Origin: Blastococcus haudaquaticus
GTDB taxonomy: Bacteria; Actinomycetota; Actinomycetes; Mycobacteriales; Geodermatophilaceae
DNA length: 64,000 nucleotides
NCBI RefSeq assembly: GCF_900230285.1
Contig: NZ_OCNK01000002.1
Coordinates: forward strand, 558,001-622,000
Reading direction: 5' to 3'
The notes beneath the pieces are model-generated. The model was given only the letters and a program-made list of their open reading frames with translations, ran no database searches and was not told the DNA's origin. This document shows positions 7,897 to 15,974 of this stretch, piece by piece (the stretch's first letter is position 1; every line of letters begins with the position of its first letter). The position numbers and the translations under genes are program-made.

Positions 7897-9027
7897 ATGC
7901 AGTTCGGCATCTTCACGGTCAGCGACATCACCCCGGACCCCACGACGGGCCGCACCCCGACCGAGGCGGAGCGGGTCAAGGCGGTCCTCGCCATCGCCCA
8001 GAAGGCCGAAGAGGTCGGGCTCGACGTCTTCGCCCTCGGTGAGCACCACAACCCGCCGTTCTTCTCCTCCTCCCCCACCACCACGCTGGCCTACATCGCC
8101 GCGAAGACCTCGACGCTCCAGCTGTCGACGTCCACCACGCTGATCACCACCAACGACCCGGTGAAGATCGCGGAGGACTACGCGATGCTGCAGCACCTCG
8201 CCGAGGGCCGGGTAGATCTGATGATGGGCCGCGGCAACACCGGTCCGGTCTATCCCTGGTTCGGCAAGGACATCCGCGACGGCCTCGAGCTCGCCGTCGA
8301 GAACTACGCGCTCCTGCGGCAGCTGTGGCGTGAGGACGTCGTGAACTGGGAGGGGAAGTTCCGCACCCCGCTGCAGGGCTTCACCTCGACCCCCCGCCCG
8401 CTGGACGGCGTCCCGCCCTTCGTCTGGCACGGCTCGATCCGCAGCCCGCAGATCGCCGAGCAGGCCGCGTACTACGGCGACGGCTTCTTCCACAACCACA
8501 TCTTCTGGCCGCCGGAGCACACCCAGCGGATGGTCGAGTTCTACCGCCGCCGCTACGAGCACTACGGCCACGGCAGCGCCGACCAGGCCATCGTCGGGCT
8601 CGGCGGGCAGGTGTTCATGCGCACAAACAGCCAGGACGCCGTGGCGGAGTTCCGGCCGTACTTCGACGAGGCGCCGGTCTACGGGCACGGCCCCTCGCTC
8701 GAGGAGTTCAGCTCCCAGACCCCGCTCACCGTCGGCAGCCCCCAGCAGGTCATCGAGCGGACCCTCGGCTTCCGCGACTACGTGGGCGACTACCAGCGCC
8801 AGCTGTTCCTCATCGACCACGCCGGCCTGCCCCTGAAGACGGTCCTCGAACAGCTCGACCTGCTCGGCGAGGAGGTCGTGCCGGTGCTCCGCAAGGAGTT
8901 CGCCGCCCTCAAGCCGGCCCACGTCCCGGAGGCGCCCACGCACGCCTCGTTGGTGGCCGCGGCCGGCGGCGGGAAGGACTCCACCGTGCACGCCCCCGCC
9001 GACTCGGTGACGGGGCAGGCGCGATGA
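7897..9027 (+). CDS. CE1758-family FMN-dependent luciferase-like monooxygenase
   Basis: A protein of 376 residues with the bacterial-luciferase TIM-barrel fold. The N-terminus MQFGIFTVSD, the EVGLDVFALGEHHNPPF strand-loop with the conserved EHH, and LMMGRGNTGPVYPWFG match the CE1758 subfamily, which always occurs beside a dedicated FMN reductase. It should use reduced FMN and O2 on an unknown substrate. ATG 7897 has GGAG seven bases upstream; an earlier in-frame ATG lies inside the operator. It overlaps the reductase gene by ATGA. Confidence 0.9.
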   Translation: MQFGIFTVSDITPDPTTGRTPTEAERVKAVLAIAQKAEEVGLDVFALGEHHNPPFFSSSPTTTLAYIAAKTSTLQLSTSTTLITTNDPVKIAEDYAMLQHLAEGRVDLMMGRGNTGPVYPWFGKDIRDGLELAVENYALLRQLWREDVVNWEGKFRTPLQGFTSTPRPLDGVPPFVWHGSIRSPQIAEQAAYYGDGFFHNHIFWPPEHTQRMVEFYRRRYEHYGHGSADQAIVGLGGQVFMRTNSQDAVAEFRPYFDEAPVYGHGPSLEEFSSQTPLTVGSPQQVIERTLGFRDYVGDYQRQLFLIDHAGLPLKTVLEQLDLLGEEVVPVLRKEFAALKPAHVPEAPTHASLVAAAGGGKDSTVHAPADSVTGQAR

Positions 9028-9647
9028 CCACCCGCACGCTCGCCGTCGTCAGCGGCGGCCTCAGCAACCCGTCGTCCACCCGGCTGCTGGGCGACCGGCT
9101 CACCGCCGCCGCCGTCGAGGCGCTGAAGGCCCGCGGCGAGGACACCACCGTCGAGGTCGTGGAGCTGCGCGGACACGCCCGCGACCTCGCCGACAACCTG
9201 GTGACCGGGTTCCCCAACGAGGCGCTGCGGACGGCGGTGGACACGGTCACCGGATCCGACGCGCTGATCGCGGTCACGCCGATCTTCTCCGCGTCCTACA
9301 GCGGGTTGTTCAAGACGTTCTTCGACGTGCTGGACAAGGAGGCGCTGGTGGGCAAGCCGGTGCTGCTCGGCGCCACCGCGGGAACGGCCCGGCACTCCCT
9401 GGCTCTGGAGCACGCCGTCCGGCCGCTGTTCTCCTACCTGCGGGCGGTCACCGTGCCCACGGCCGTGTTCGCGGCGACGGAGGACTGGGCCGGACCGGGC
9501 GGCGCCGACAGCGCGCTGGTCGGCCGCATCGACCGTGCGGCGGGCGAGCTCGCCGACCTTGTGTCCGGCCGACCGGCCACGTCGCGGCCCGTGGACCCCT
9601 TCGCCGACCCGACGACGTCCTTCGAGGACCTCCTCAAGGGCCGGTAG
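9024..9647 (+). CDS. CE1759-family FMN reductase
   Basis: A protein of 207 residues with a flavodoxin-like NADPH:FMN reductase fold. It starts with LAVVSGGLSNPSSTRLLGDRL, the flavin phosphate loop of this family, and has ITPIFSASYSGLFK-type residues (VTPIFSASYSGLFK) near 90. It supplies reduced FMN to the upstream monooxygenase; the ATGA overlap ensures balanced translation. A tail of about 20 residues with DPFADPTTSFEDLL is typical of CE1759 proteins. Confidence 0.9.
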   Translation: MTTRTLAVVSGGLSNPSSTRLLGDRLTAAAVEALKARGEDTTVEVVELRGHARDLADNLVTGFPNEALRTAVDTVTGSDALIAVTPIFSASYSGLFKTFFDVLDKEALVGKPVLLGATAGTARHSLALEHAVRPLFSYLRAVTVPTAVFAATEDWAGPGGADSALVGRIDRAAGELADLVSGRPATSRPVDPFADPTTSFEDLLKGR

Positions 9648-9675
9648 CGGCCACTGAAGGGCCGAAATGGCCATG

Positions 9676-9733
9676 AAGGCCCCGTCCAGAGGCTCGTCGC
9701 GAGCTTGGGAGCGATGAGGGGGACGGGGTCCTT
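9676..9733. terminator. large imperfect stem-loop between convergent genes
   Basis: AAGGCCCCGTCC (9676-9687) pairs with GGACGGGGTCCTT (9721-9733) apart from one bulged base, around a 33-base loop. It lies between the FMN reductase stop and the stop of the convergent glutamate synthase-like gene, so it can serve both strands. The first half is part of a TGAAGGGCCGAAATGGCC stretch that resembles the sequence after the STAS gene near 51110. Confidence 0.45.
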
Positions 9734-9735
9734 GC

Positions 9736-11310
9736 TCAGCCGACCGCGTCCTCCGACGGCGGCGCCGTGCCGCCCTGCGGCGAGTCACCGGCCATGATCC
9801 GGGCGATCTCGGCACGGTCCGCGGCCGACGGCAGGCCCCAGCCCGGCTCGTAGCCGTACACCTCGTGCAGCGGCGTCGACGCCGTCCGGCCGGTCAGGAT
9901 CTCGACCGAGCCGGAGTCGACGAGTCCGGGGTGCTCGACACCGCAGGCCTCGGAGACCTTCAGCAGGTCCCGGCGCAGGGTGCGCACGTAGCCCGCCGCC
10001 CGCACCGACTTCAGCGCCGGGTCCAGCCCGTGGCTGAGCCAGGCGTTCTGCGTGGCGATGCCCGTCGGGCAGGTGTCGGTGTGGCACTTCTGCGCCTGGA
10101 TGCAGCCGATCGCCAGCATCGCCTCGCGCGCCACGTTCACCATGTCGCACCCGAGCGCGAAGGCCACGATCGCGTTGTCCGGCAGGCCCAGCTTGCCCGC
10201 GCCGATAAACACGACGTCCTCGGCCAGCCCCTTGCGCGCGAACGTCGCGTAGACGCGGGCGAAGCCCAGCTGGAACGGCAGCGACACGGAGTCGGTGAAG
10301 ATCAGCGGCGCGGCGCCGGTGCCACCCTCGCCGCCGTCGATCGTCACGAAGTCGACCCCGCGGTCCCCCGCCGCCATGAGGTCGGTCAGCTCCTCCCAGA
10401 ACGCCATGTCGCCGACGGCGGACTTGATGCCGACCGGCAGCCCGGTCTCCGCGGCCAGCAGCTCCACCCAGTCGAGCAGGCTGTCGGTGTCGGAGAACTC
10501 GGCGTGCCGCGACGGGCTGATGCAGTCCACGCCCTGCGGCACCCCCCGCGTCTCGGCGATCTCGGCCGAGACCTTCGCCGCCGGCAGCACTCCCCCGAGC
10601 CCCGGCTTCGCGCCCTGGCTGAGCTTGATCTCCAGCGCCCGCACCGGCGCTCCGGCCACCAGCGCCTTGAGCCGCTGCAGGTCGAAGCGGCCCTCCTCGT
10701 CCCGGCAGCCGAAGTACGCCGTCCCGAGCTGGAACACCAGCTCGCCGCCGTGCCGGTGGTGCGGTGAGATCCCGCCCTCGCCGGTGTTGTGCAGGCACCC
10801 GGCCAGCGCCGCGCCGCGGTTGAGGGCCTCGACCGCGGCGCCGGACAGCGAGCCGTAGCTCATCGCCGAGATGTTGACCACCGAGGCCGGGCGGAAGGCG
10901 TGCCGGCGGCCCCGGGCCGCACCCAGCACCTTGGCCGCGGGCAGGTCGACGTCGTGCCCGGCGTGGACGTTGGACGCCGGCACCGCCCGCCCGAACGTCC
11001 GGTGGTTGATGACCGGGTAGCCGGCGGTGTACTCGAGGTCGTTGTCGGTGCCGAAACCGAAGTAGTTGTTGTCGCCCTTGGCCGAGGCGTAGACCCACCG
11101 CCGCTGGTCCCGGGTGAACGGGCGCTCCTCGTTGTTTCCGGCGACCAGGTACTGCCGCAGCTCGGGTCCGATCGCCTCGAGCAGGTACCGGGCGTGCCCG
11201 AGCACCGGGAAGTTGCGCAACAGGGTGTGCTCGCGCTGGAGCAGGTCCCGGGCTGCGACGGCGGCGACCGCCGACAACCCGGCAGCGGCGGCACGAGCGA
11301 CTCGGTTCAT
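9736..11310 (-). CDS. FMN-binding glutamate synthase-domain protein (archaeal-type GltB central domain)
   Basis: A protein of 524 residues. After a short hydrophobic N-terminus (residues 5-22) the chain is a TIM barrel of the GltB domain-2 type. FMN-contact glycines lie in VTIDGGEGGTGAAP near 320-335, and the cluster ligands CIQAQKCHTDTCP near 400 match the 3Fe-4S loop of glutamate synthase. The amidotransferase domain is absent, so ammonia or another donor, or a different ferredoxin-linked reaction, must be assumed. It is a common stand-alone protein of unknown role. ATG 11310 follows GGAAGGGCAGG. Confidence 0.85.
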   Translation of the reverse strand: MNRVARAAAAGLSAVAAVAARDLLQREHTLLRNFPVLGHARYLLEAIGPELRQYLVAGNNEERPFTRDQRRWVYASAKGDNNYFGFGTDNDLEYTAGYPVINHRTFGRAVPASNVHAGHDVDLPAAKVLGAARGRRHAFRPASVVNISAMSYGSLSGAAVEALNRGAALAGCLHNTGEGGISPHHRHGGELVFQLGTAYFGCRDEEGRFDLQRLKALVAGAPVRALEIKLSQGAKPGLGGVLPAAKVSAEIAETRGVPQGVDCISPSRHAEFSDTDSLLDWVELLAAETGLPVGIKSAVGDMAFWEELTDLMAAGDRGVDFVTIDGGEGGTGAAPLIFTDSVSLPFQLGFARVYATFARKGLAEDVVFIGAGKLGLPDNAIVAFALGCDMVNVAREAMLAIGCIQAQKCHTDTCPTGIATQNAWLSHGLDPALKSVRAAGYVRTLRRDLLKVSEACGVEHPGLVDSGSVEILTGRTASTPLHEVYGYEPGWGLPSAADRAEIARIMAGDSPQGGTAPPSEDAVG

Positions 11311-11406
11311 GGTCCTGCCCTTCCGACGGTCCGGGTGCCGGAAGCATGCGCGGAGGCGACCGGCTCCGCGACCGGATGGCTGCAGCGCTCCCTAGACTCC
11401 CCCGCC

Positions 11407-12126
11407 ATGCACCCTGCGACCATCGCCCGCCGCGTCGGCGGGCACGTGCGCGAGCGCGGGGTCGGCCCGGTGCTCGCCGACTGCGCCACCTGGGCCGTGC
11501 GCTGGGCCGCGCACCGCCCGCGGGCGGGGCGTCCGTCGACGGCGACCTTCCGGTACGACGGCGTCGAGCACCGCTATCTCCGCCATGCCTACAACTGGAC
11601 GTGGCTCAACGAGCGCGCCGTGGAGGTGCCCCTGGCCGCCGCCGTGCTCGCCGGAGCGGCGGGCGGGCGGGTGCTGGAGGTCGGCAACGTCCTGGGCCAC
11701 TACCAGGCGGTGGGCCACACCGTCGTGGACAAGTACGAGCGCGCGGCCGGCGTCCTCAACGCCGACGTCGCGGAGCTCGACCTCCCGGGGCCCTACGACC
11801 TCGTGCTGGCGGTGAGCACGCTCGAGCACGTGGGGCTGGACGAGGAGGTCCAGGACCCCGGCAAACCGGCCCGCGCCATCGAGCGGCTGACGTCCCTGCT
11901 CGCCCCCGGCGGACGGCTGTGGTGCTCCCACCCGGTCGGCTACAACCTCGAGCTGGATCGGCAGCTGCAGGACGGCCGGTTCGGGTTCACCCGGCTGACG
12001 GCGCTGCGCCGCCTCGGCCCGTCCAACCGGTGGGAGCAGGTGCCGGTCGAGGAGGTGTGGGGCACCCGGTACGACCGGCTGCTCTACACCGCCCAGGCGA
12101 TCGTCATCGCCGAGCTGCAGCGCTGA
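11407..12126 (+). CDS. class I SAM-dependent methyltransferase
   Basis: A protein of 239 residues. SAM motif I is degenerate (GGRVLEVGNVLGHY near residue 95), the acidic strand follows (KYERAAGVLNADV), and DLVLAVSTLEHVG is a typical motif IV/post-region of methyltransferase family 11-type enzymes linked to sugar or cell-surface glycan genes. TAGACT (11393-11398) ends eight bases before the ATG and there is no Shine-Dalgarno, pointing to a leaderless mRNA. The substrate is unknown; other methyltransferases of the envelope region lie a few kilobases downstream. Confidence 0.8.
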   Translation: MHPATIARRVGGHVRERGVGPVLADCATWAVRWAAHRPRAGRPSTATFRYDGVEHRYLRHAYNWTWLNERAVEVPLAAAVLAGAAGGRVLEVGNVLGHYQAVGHTVVDKYERAAGVLNADVAELDLPGPYDLVLAVSTLEHVGLDEEVQDPGKPARAIERLTSLLAPGGRLWCSHPVGYNLELDRQLQDGRFGFTRLTALRRLGPSNRWEQVPVEEVWGTRYDRLLYTAQAIVIAELQR

Positions 12127-12147
12127 TCCGCGCCATTCCCCCCGAGC

Positions 12148-13500
12148 TCACCGGGCGGTGGGGGCCCCACGGAGCCGGGCGCGGGCGGCGACCCGCAGGG
12201 GGGCCAGCACGACGCCGTCGCGGGCGAGCCGCGCCCGGAGCACCCGGCGGTGCCGCACCACGCCGACGAGGCCGACGGCCCAGAACACGTACTGCACCGC
12301 GAACGCCGCCCGGAACGCGTCCAGCTCGTACGCCGTCGACGACCCGGGGGTGAGCAGGTCGAGCACCACCCCGACCGCCAGCACGGTGAGCAGCGAGGCG
12401 ACGAAACCGCCGACGTTCACGACTCCGCTGGCGCTGCCCATGCGCTCGGCCGGGTTCTCGGTCCGCGCGTAGTCGAACCCGATCATCGAACCCGGCCCGT
12501 TGGTCCCGAGGACGACGACCAGCACGACCAGCAGCGGCAGCGGGGCCTGCCCCGGCCAGAGGAGGACGACGGTCCAGGTGGCGGCGGTGAGGGCGAGGAT
12601 GCCGAACACGAGGTCCGACCGGCGCAGCGGCCAGCGCCCGCACAACCGGCCGAAGAGCGGGCCCACCCCCATGCCGACGAGCACCAGGAGGGTCAGGAGC
12701 GCGGCGGCCCCGGCCGGCGACAGCCCCTGCCCGAGCACCAGGAACGGGTAGCCCCACAGCAGGGCGAAGACGGTCCCGGAGAACTGCGTGACCAGGTGCG
12801 TGTACAGCCCGATCCGCGTGCCCGGCTCCCGCCAGGTCGCCATCAGGTTGCCGCGCAGCTCCCGGAGCCCCGCCACCGGCGCCGGCTCGGTGCCGATCGG
12901 GGCATCGCGCAGGGCCACGGCGACGAGGATCGCGACGACGACGCCGGTGGCCGCGGCACCGAGGAACGTGGTCTGCCAGCTGGTGCCGTGCAGCACGGCG
13001 ACCAGGGGGTAGGCGGCGACGATCGAGCCGGCCTGACCGAGGATGCCGGTCAGCTGGGTCATGAGCGGGACGGTGCTGCCGGGGAACCACAGCCCGACCA
13101 CCCGCAGCACGCTGATGAACGTCATCGCGTCACCGGCGCCCACCAGCACCCGGGCGGCGATCGCCGTCGGGACGTCGGTGGCCAGTGCCAGCACCAGTTG
13201 ACCGGCCGCCATGGTGAGCGCGCCGGCGATGATCATCCGCCGCGACCCGAACCGGTCCACGGCGACGCCCACCGGGACCTGCAGCCCGGCGTAGACGGCC
13301 AGCTGGAGGACGAGGAAGAGCGAGACGGCCGAGGCGCCGGCGGAGAACCGCTCCTGCGCGTCGACGCCCGCCACGCCCAGGGAGGCCCGGTGGAAGACCG
13401 CGACCGCGTAGGCGAGCAGTCCCACCAGCCACACCACGTAGGCGCGACCCATCGGCCGGGCGCCGGTCGGTGCGGCCACCGCGGCCCGCTGCTTCCTCAC
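12148..13500 (-). CDS. MFS transporter
   Basis: A protein of about 450 residues with twelve predicted membrane segments. The loop 2-3 motif is GVAVDRFGSRR (a variant of the MFS GxxxDRxGRR signature). The VLGTNGPGSMIGFDYARTENPAERMGS stretch is typical of a nitrate/sialate-like or uncharacterised MFS branch; the substrate cannot be assigned. I use the GTG at 13500; an ATG at 13452 is the alternative, starting just before the first helix. It is divergent from a TetR regulator 91 bases away, which probably controls it. Confidence 0.8.
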   Translation of the reverse strand: MRKQRAAVAAPTGARPMGRAYVVWLVGLLAYAVAVFHRASLGVAGVDAQERFSAGASAVSLFLVLQLAVYAGLQVPVGVAVDRFGSRRMIIAGALTMAAGQLVLALATDVPTAIAARVLVGAGDAMTFISVLRVVGLWFPGSTVPLMTQLTGILGQAGSIVAAYPLVAVLHGTSWQTTFLGAAATGVVVAILVAVALRDAPIGTEPAPVAGLRELRGNLMATWREPGTRIGLYTHLVTQFSGTVFALLWGYPFLVLGQGLSPAGAAALLTLLVLVGMGVGPLFGRLCGRWPLRRSDLVFGILALTAATWTVVLLWPGQAPLPLLVVLVVVLGTNGPGSMIGFDYARTENPAERMGSASGVVNVGGFVASLLTVLAVGVVLDLLTPGSSTAYELDAFRAAFAVQYVFWAVGLVGVVRHRRVLRARLARDGVVLAPLRVAARARLRGAPTAR

Positions 13501-13544
13501 CTCAAGGCAGACACCGGACCGGCGACGCAGCTTCCGACGACGCC

Positions 13545-13562
13545 GGGTGAGTTCGCTCACCC
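13545..13562. promoter_or_regulatory. TetR-type operator between MFS and TetR genes
   Basis: GGGTGAG (13545-13551) and CTCACCC (13556-13562) are perfect 7-base arms separated by TTCG. The site sits over the expected -35 region of the leaderless tetR promoter (-10 TACAGT at 13579-13584) and in the MFS leader, so one bound dimer could shut both genes. Assignment to the adjacent TetR protein is inferred. Confidence 0.5.
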
Positions 13563-13591
13563 CTCCCTCCGAGGCCGTTACAGTTCTCGCG

Positions 13592-14260
13592 ATGCACACG
13601 CTGGTCGATCCCGCCGACGACCCGGCGGTGGACGACGCACCACGACGCGGCCGGATCCTGTGGGCGCTCGCCACCTGCATGGCGGCCAAGGGCTACCAGG
13701 CCACGACCATCGCCGACATCGCCGCCGCAGCGCGGGTGTCGAAGACCGTCGTCTACGCCCACTTCCGGGACAAGGAGCACTGTCTCCTCGAGCTGTACTC
13801 GCGGGCCAACGACAAGGTCCTCGCCACCGTGCGGCAGGCCCAGGACGACGCCCGTCGCGCGGGCCTGCCCTGGCGGGACCGGCTGCGCGCGGGGGTCGGT
13901 GCCTACCTGGCGACGCTGGCCGACGGTCCGGCCGTCGCCTGGGCCGCGCTCGTGGAGGTCCAGGCCGCCGGCCGCCCCGCACTGGTGCTGCGACGGCAGA
14001 TGATCGACCGCTACGTCGAGCTGCTCACCGAGGTCGCGCACGGACTCGCGGAGGAACACCCGGACGAGGTGCGTTCCGTGAGCCGCGACCTGCTCGTCGC
14101 CGCCGTCGGCGGCATCAACGAGCTGATGCTGGCCCGCGTCGAACGCGGCGAGGCCGCGCTGCTGCGCGAGGACGACGAGGTCGCCGCCGGCATCGTGATC
14201 GGCCTGCTGGAACGACGCGACGGTCCGGCCGGATCCGCCGCACCTCGCCCGCCCGGGTGA
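13592..14260 (+). CDS. TetR/AcrR family regulator
   Basis: A protein of 222 residues with an N-terminal helix-turn-helix (TTIADIAAAARVSKTVVYAHFRDKEHC, residues about 38-64) and a helical ligand-binding C-terminal domain. It is transcribed away from the MFS transporter and probably represses it and itself through the palindrome at 13545-13562. TACAGT (13579-13584) ends seven bases before the ATG, with no Shine-Dalgarno, so the mRNA is likely leaderless. The ligand is unknown. Confidence 0.88.
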   Translation: MHTLVDPADDPAVDDAPRRGRILWALATCMAAKGYQATTIADIAAAARVSKTVVYAHFRDKEHCLLELYSRANDKVLATVRQAQDDARRAGLPWRDRLRAGVGAYLATLADGPAVAWAALVEVQAAGRPALVLRRQMIDRYVELLTEVAHGLAEEHPDEVRSVSRDLLVAAVGGINELMLARVERGEAALLREDDEVAAGIVIGLLERRDGPAGSAAPRPPG

Positions 14261-14293
14261 CCTTTGCGGCTCCCCTGCGCTTCCGGACCAGCA

Positions 14294-14328
14294 GTGGCTA
14301 CCGGCCGGTAACCACAGATCCGTACGCT
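14294..14328 (+). promoter_or_regulatory. palindrome and leaderless -10 before a methyltransferase gene
   Basis: A 22-base palindrome with one mismatched pair spans 14294-14315, centred on ACCGGCCGGT, in the 74-base gap after tetR. TACGCT (14323-14328) follows it and ends six bases before the ATG at 14335. The palindrome can act as the terminator of tetR or as an operator over the -35 region. Its core is shared with the hairpin at 1949-1982. Confidence 0.5.
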
Positions 14329-14334
14329 CCGACC

Positions 14335-15240
14335 ATGTCCCTGGTGCGGTCGCTGCGCGTCTTCCACCAGCGCCGCATCGCCCTCCCGGTCACCGACGAC
14401 GCACTGGTGCTGGACGTGGGCAGCGGGGACAAGCCGTCCTGGCGCGCCGACGTGCTCCTGGACCGCTACCTCGGTGACGAGTACGCGGCCCAGCGGTCGG
14501 GTCGGGGCCGGGCCCGGATCAGCCGCCCGCTCTTCAACGCCGATGCCGCCGCGATGCCGTTCGCGGACGGAGCGTTCGACTACACGATCTGCTCCAACCT
14601 GCTGGAACACGTCGAGGACCCGGCCGGGGTGCTGCGCGAGCTGATGCGGGTCTCGCGGGCCGGCTACATCGAGGTCCCCGAGGCGTCCAGCGCCAAGATC
14701 GTCGACTTCCCGAGCCACATCTGGTGGTGCCGCCTGGATGCCGCGACGGAACCGCCGACCCTGGTGTTCACGGCCAAGGACGCGCCGGTGTTCGACGCGG
14801 AGATCGCCGACTACCTCCGGCGGTCGGGCGTGCAACGTCGCGTCGAGGCGGTGCTGAACAGCCGCTTCGAGCACCGGGTGATCATGCTGCACTGGTCCGG
14901 CGCGGTCCCCCACCGCGTCGAGGGCAGCGTTCCGCAGTCCCTGGTCGCGCACGCCCTGGCCCAGCCGGGCCACACCAAGGACCTGCAGGCGGCGGTCATC
15001 GAGAAGGCGACGGACGTGCTGACCGCGAGGACGCAGCGCCGGCTCCGCCGCCGGCGCCTCCGCTACGACGACCTCGTGCGTCCGGAGTTCCGCACCGGCG
15101 ACGGCGCACTGCTGGAGCGGCGCGTCTACTCCGACGAGCGGTGGACGCCGAAGCCCGGCCCGGTCAGTACGGGTCGTACGGCGAGTCGTGCCCGAGCAGC
15201 CGGGCCACCGGCCGCAGGCGGAGGCGCAGCAGGATCTTGA
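14335..15240 (+). CDS. class I SAM-dependent methyltransferase
   Basis: A protein of 301 residues. Motif I VLDVGSGDKP lies near residue 24, followed by FNADAAAMPFADGAFDYTICSNLLEHV, the signature of methyltransferase domain 11 proteins in cell-surface glycan loci. The last 25 residues are Ala/Gly/Arg-rich and lie antisense to the end of the convergent methyltransferase gene (77-base overlap), so they may be a recent read-through extension. A -10 TACGCT six bases upstream suggests leaderless translation. The substrate is unknown. Confidence 0.8.
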   Translation: MSLVRSLRVFHQRRIALPVTDDALVLDVGSGDKPSWRADVLLDRYLGDEYAAQRSGRGRARISRPLFNADAAAMPFADGAFDYTICSNLLEHVEDPAGVLRELMRVSRAGYIEVPEASSAKIVDFPSHIWWCRLDAATEPPTLVFTAKDAPVFDAEIADYLRRSGVQRRVEAVLNSRFEHRVIMLHWSGAVPHRVEGSVPQSLVAHALAQPGHTKDLQAAVIEKATDVLTARTQRRLRRRRLRYDDLVRPEFRTGDGALLERRVYSDERWTPKPGPVSTGRTASRARAAGPPAAGGGAAGS

Positions 15241-15892
15241 CGACGACGTTGCGCAGCCACCAGGGCAGCTCGGCGAGGATCCGCAGCCGGTCCCGCCCCG
15301 ACGGCCGCCCGACCCGGAAGAGCGCCAGGGACCCCGCGCGGCGCTCGTAGCGGAGATCCCGCGAGGGAAGCACCCGCACGAGGATCCCCAGAGTCACCCC
15401 GATGGAGGAGAAGCAGTCGTGGATCAGCACCGGTGCGCCCTCCGGGAGGTGCACCCGCCATTTCAGGTCGTCGCCGACGGTCCAGTAGTCGTGCTTTCCG
15501 TCGATGTAGAGGAGATCGAACCCGCGGGTCCAGTTCTTGCGCGCACTCGTCGAGTAGTCGCACACCAATTCGACGACGTCCGCGACGCCGGATGTGGCAA
15601 TGTTCTTCTCGAAGAGAATGCGCGTGCGACCACCGCCGAACAAGCGGCCGTCGACGAAGGGGTCGATGGCCACGAGCCGGCTCTTCCGCTGGTCCAACGC
15701 GTGCGCGAGGACCACGGTCGAACGTCCCTGATGGCTGCCCATCTCCACCGCGAGAGAGCCGGACGGCAGCGCGAGCGCCTGTTCGTGGAGCAATTCCGCC
15801 TGGGCCTCGGTCAGCCATCCCGGAATGTCGTCCGCGAGGGTCCAGATTTCCGAGAAGCGCCCGTCCGCGGACGTCTGCGGGTATTCCGGCAC
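15164..15892 (-). CDS. class I SAM-dependent methyltransferase (Methyltransf_24 / cephalosporin hydroxylase-like fold)
   Basis: A protein of about 242 residues from GTG 15892. AVEMGSHQGRSTVVLAHALD is motif I, FDLLYIDGKHDYWTV the strand-4 acidic motif, and GAPVLIHDC the strand-5 segment of Methyltransf_24 proteins that modify surface sugars. Two basic helices (LPWWLRNVVVKILLRLRLR) end the chain. A TATAAC -10 (15925-15920 on the minus strand) lies 23 bases before this start; the longer open frame upstream runs through the AftD promoter and is unlikely to be coding. The 5' half is visibly less GC-rich than its neighbours, hinting at transfer. Confidence 0.75.
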   Translation of the reverse strand: MPEYPQTSADGRFSEIWTLADDIPGWLTEAQAELLHEQALALPSGSLAVEMGSHQGRSTVVLAHALDQRKSRLVAIDPFVDGRLFGGGRTRILFEKNIATSGVADVVELVCDYSTSARKNWTRGFDLLYIDGKHDYWTVGDDLKWRVHLPEGAPVLIHDCFSSIGVTLGILVRVLPSRDLRYERRAGSLALFRVGRPSGRDRLRILAELPWWLRNVVVKILLRLRLRPVARLLGHDSPYDPY

Positions 15893-15919
15893 AGGAGACC
15901 AATCAGTCGGCGGAGAACG

Positions 15920-15969
15920 GTTATAGTCGCGCGGCACACTACAGCAGTGGCCCTGCAGACCCCGGAGGG
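15920..15969. promoter_or_regulatory. overlapping divergent -10 boxes and AftD ribosome binding site
   Basis: The octamer GTTATAGT carries TATAAC for the minus-strand methyltransferase (15925-15920) and TATAGT for the plus-strand AftD gene (15922-15927). The two RNA polymerases would compete for the same bases. GGAGGG at 15964-15969 is the only good Shine-Dalgarno for AftD. No convincing -35 hexamer is seen on either side. Confidence 0.5.
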
Positions 15970-15974
15970 ATGAC

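Noticed and set aside
12250-14334. long plus-strand open frame upstream of the methyltransferase at 14335
   Set aside because: It overlaps the MFS transporter in antisense and the TetR gene in another frame; composition is His/Gly/Arg-rich noise. Only the part from ATG 14335 is supported.
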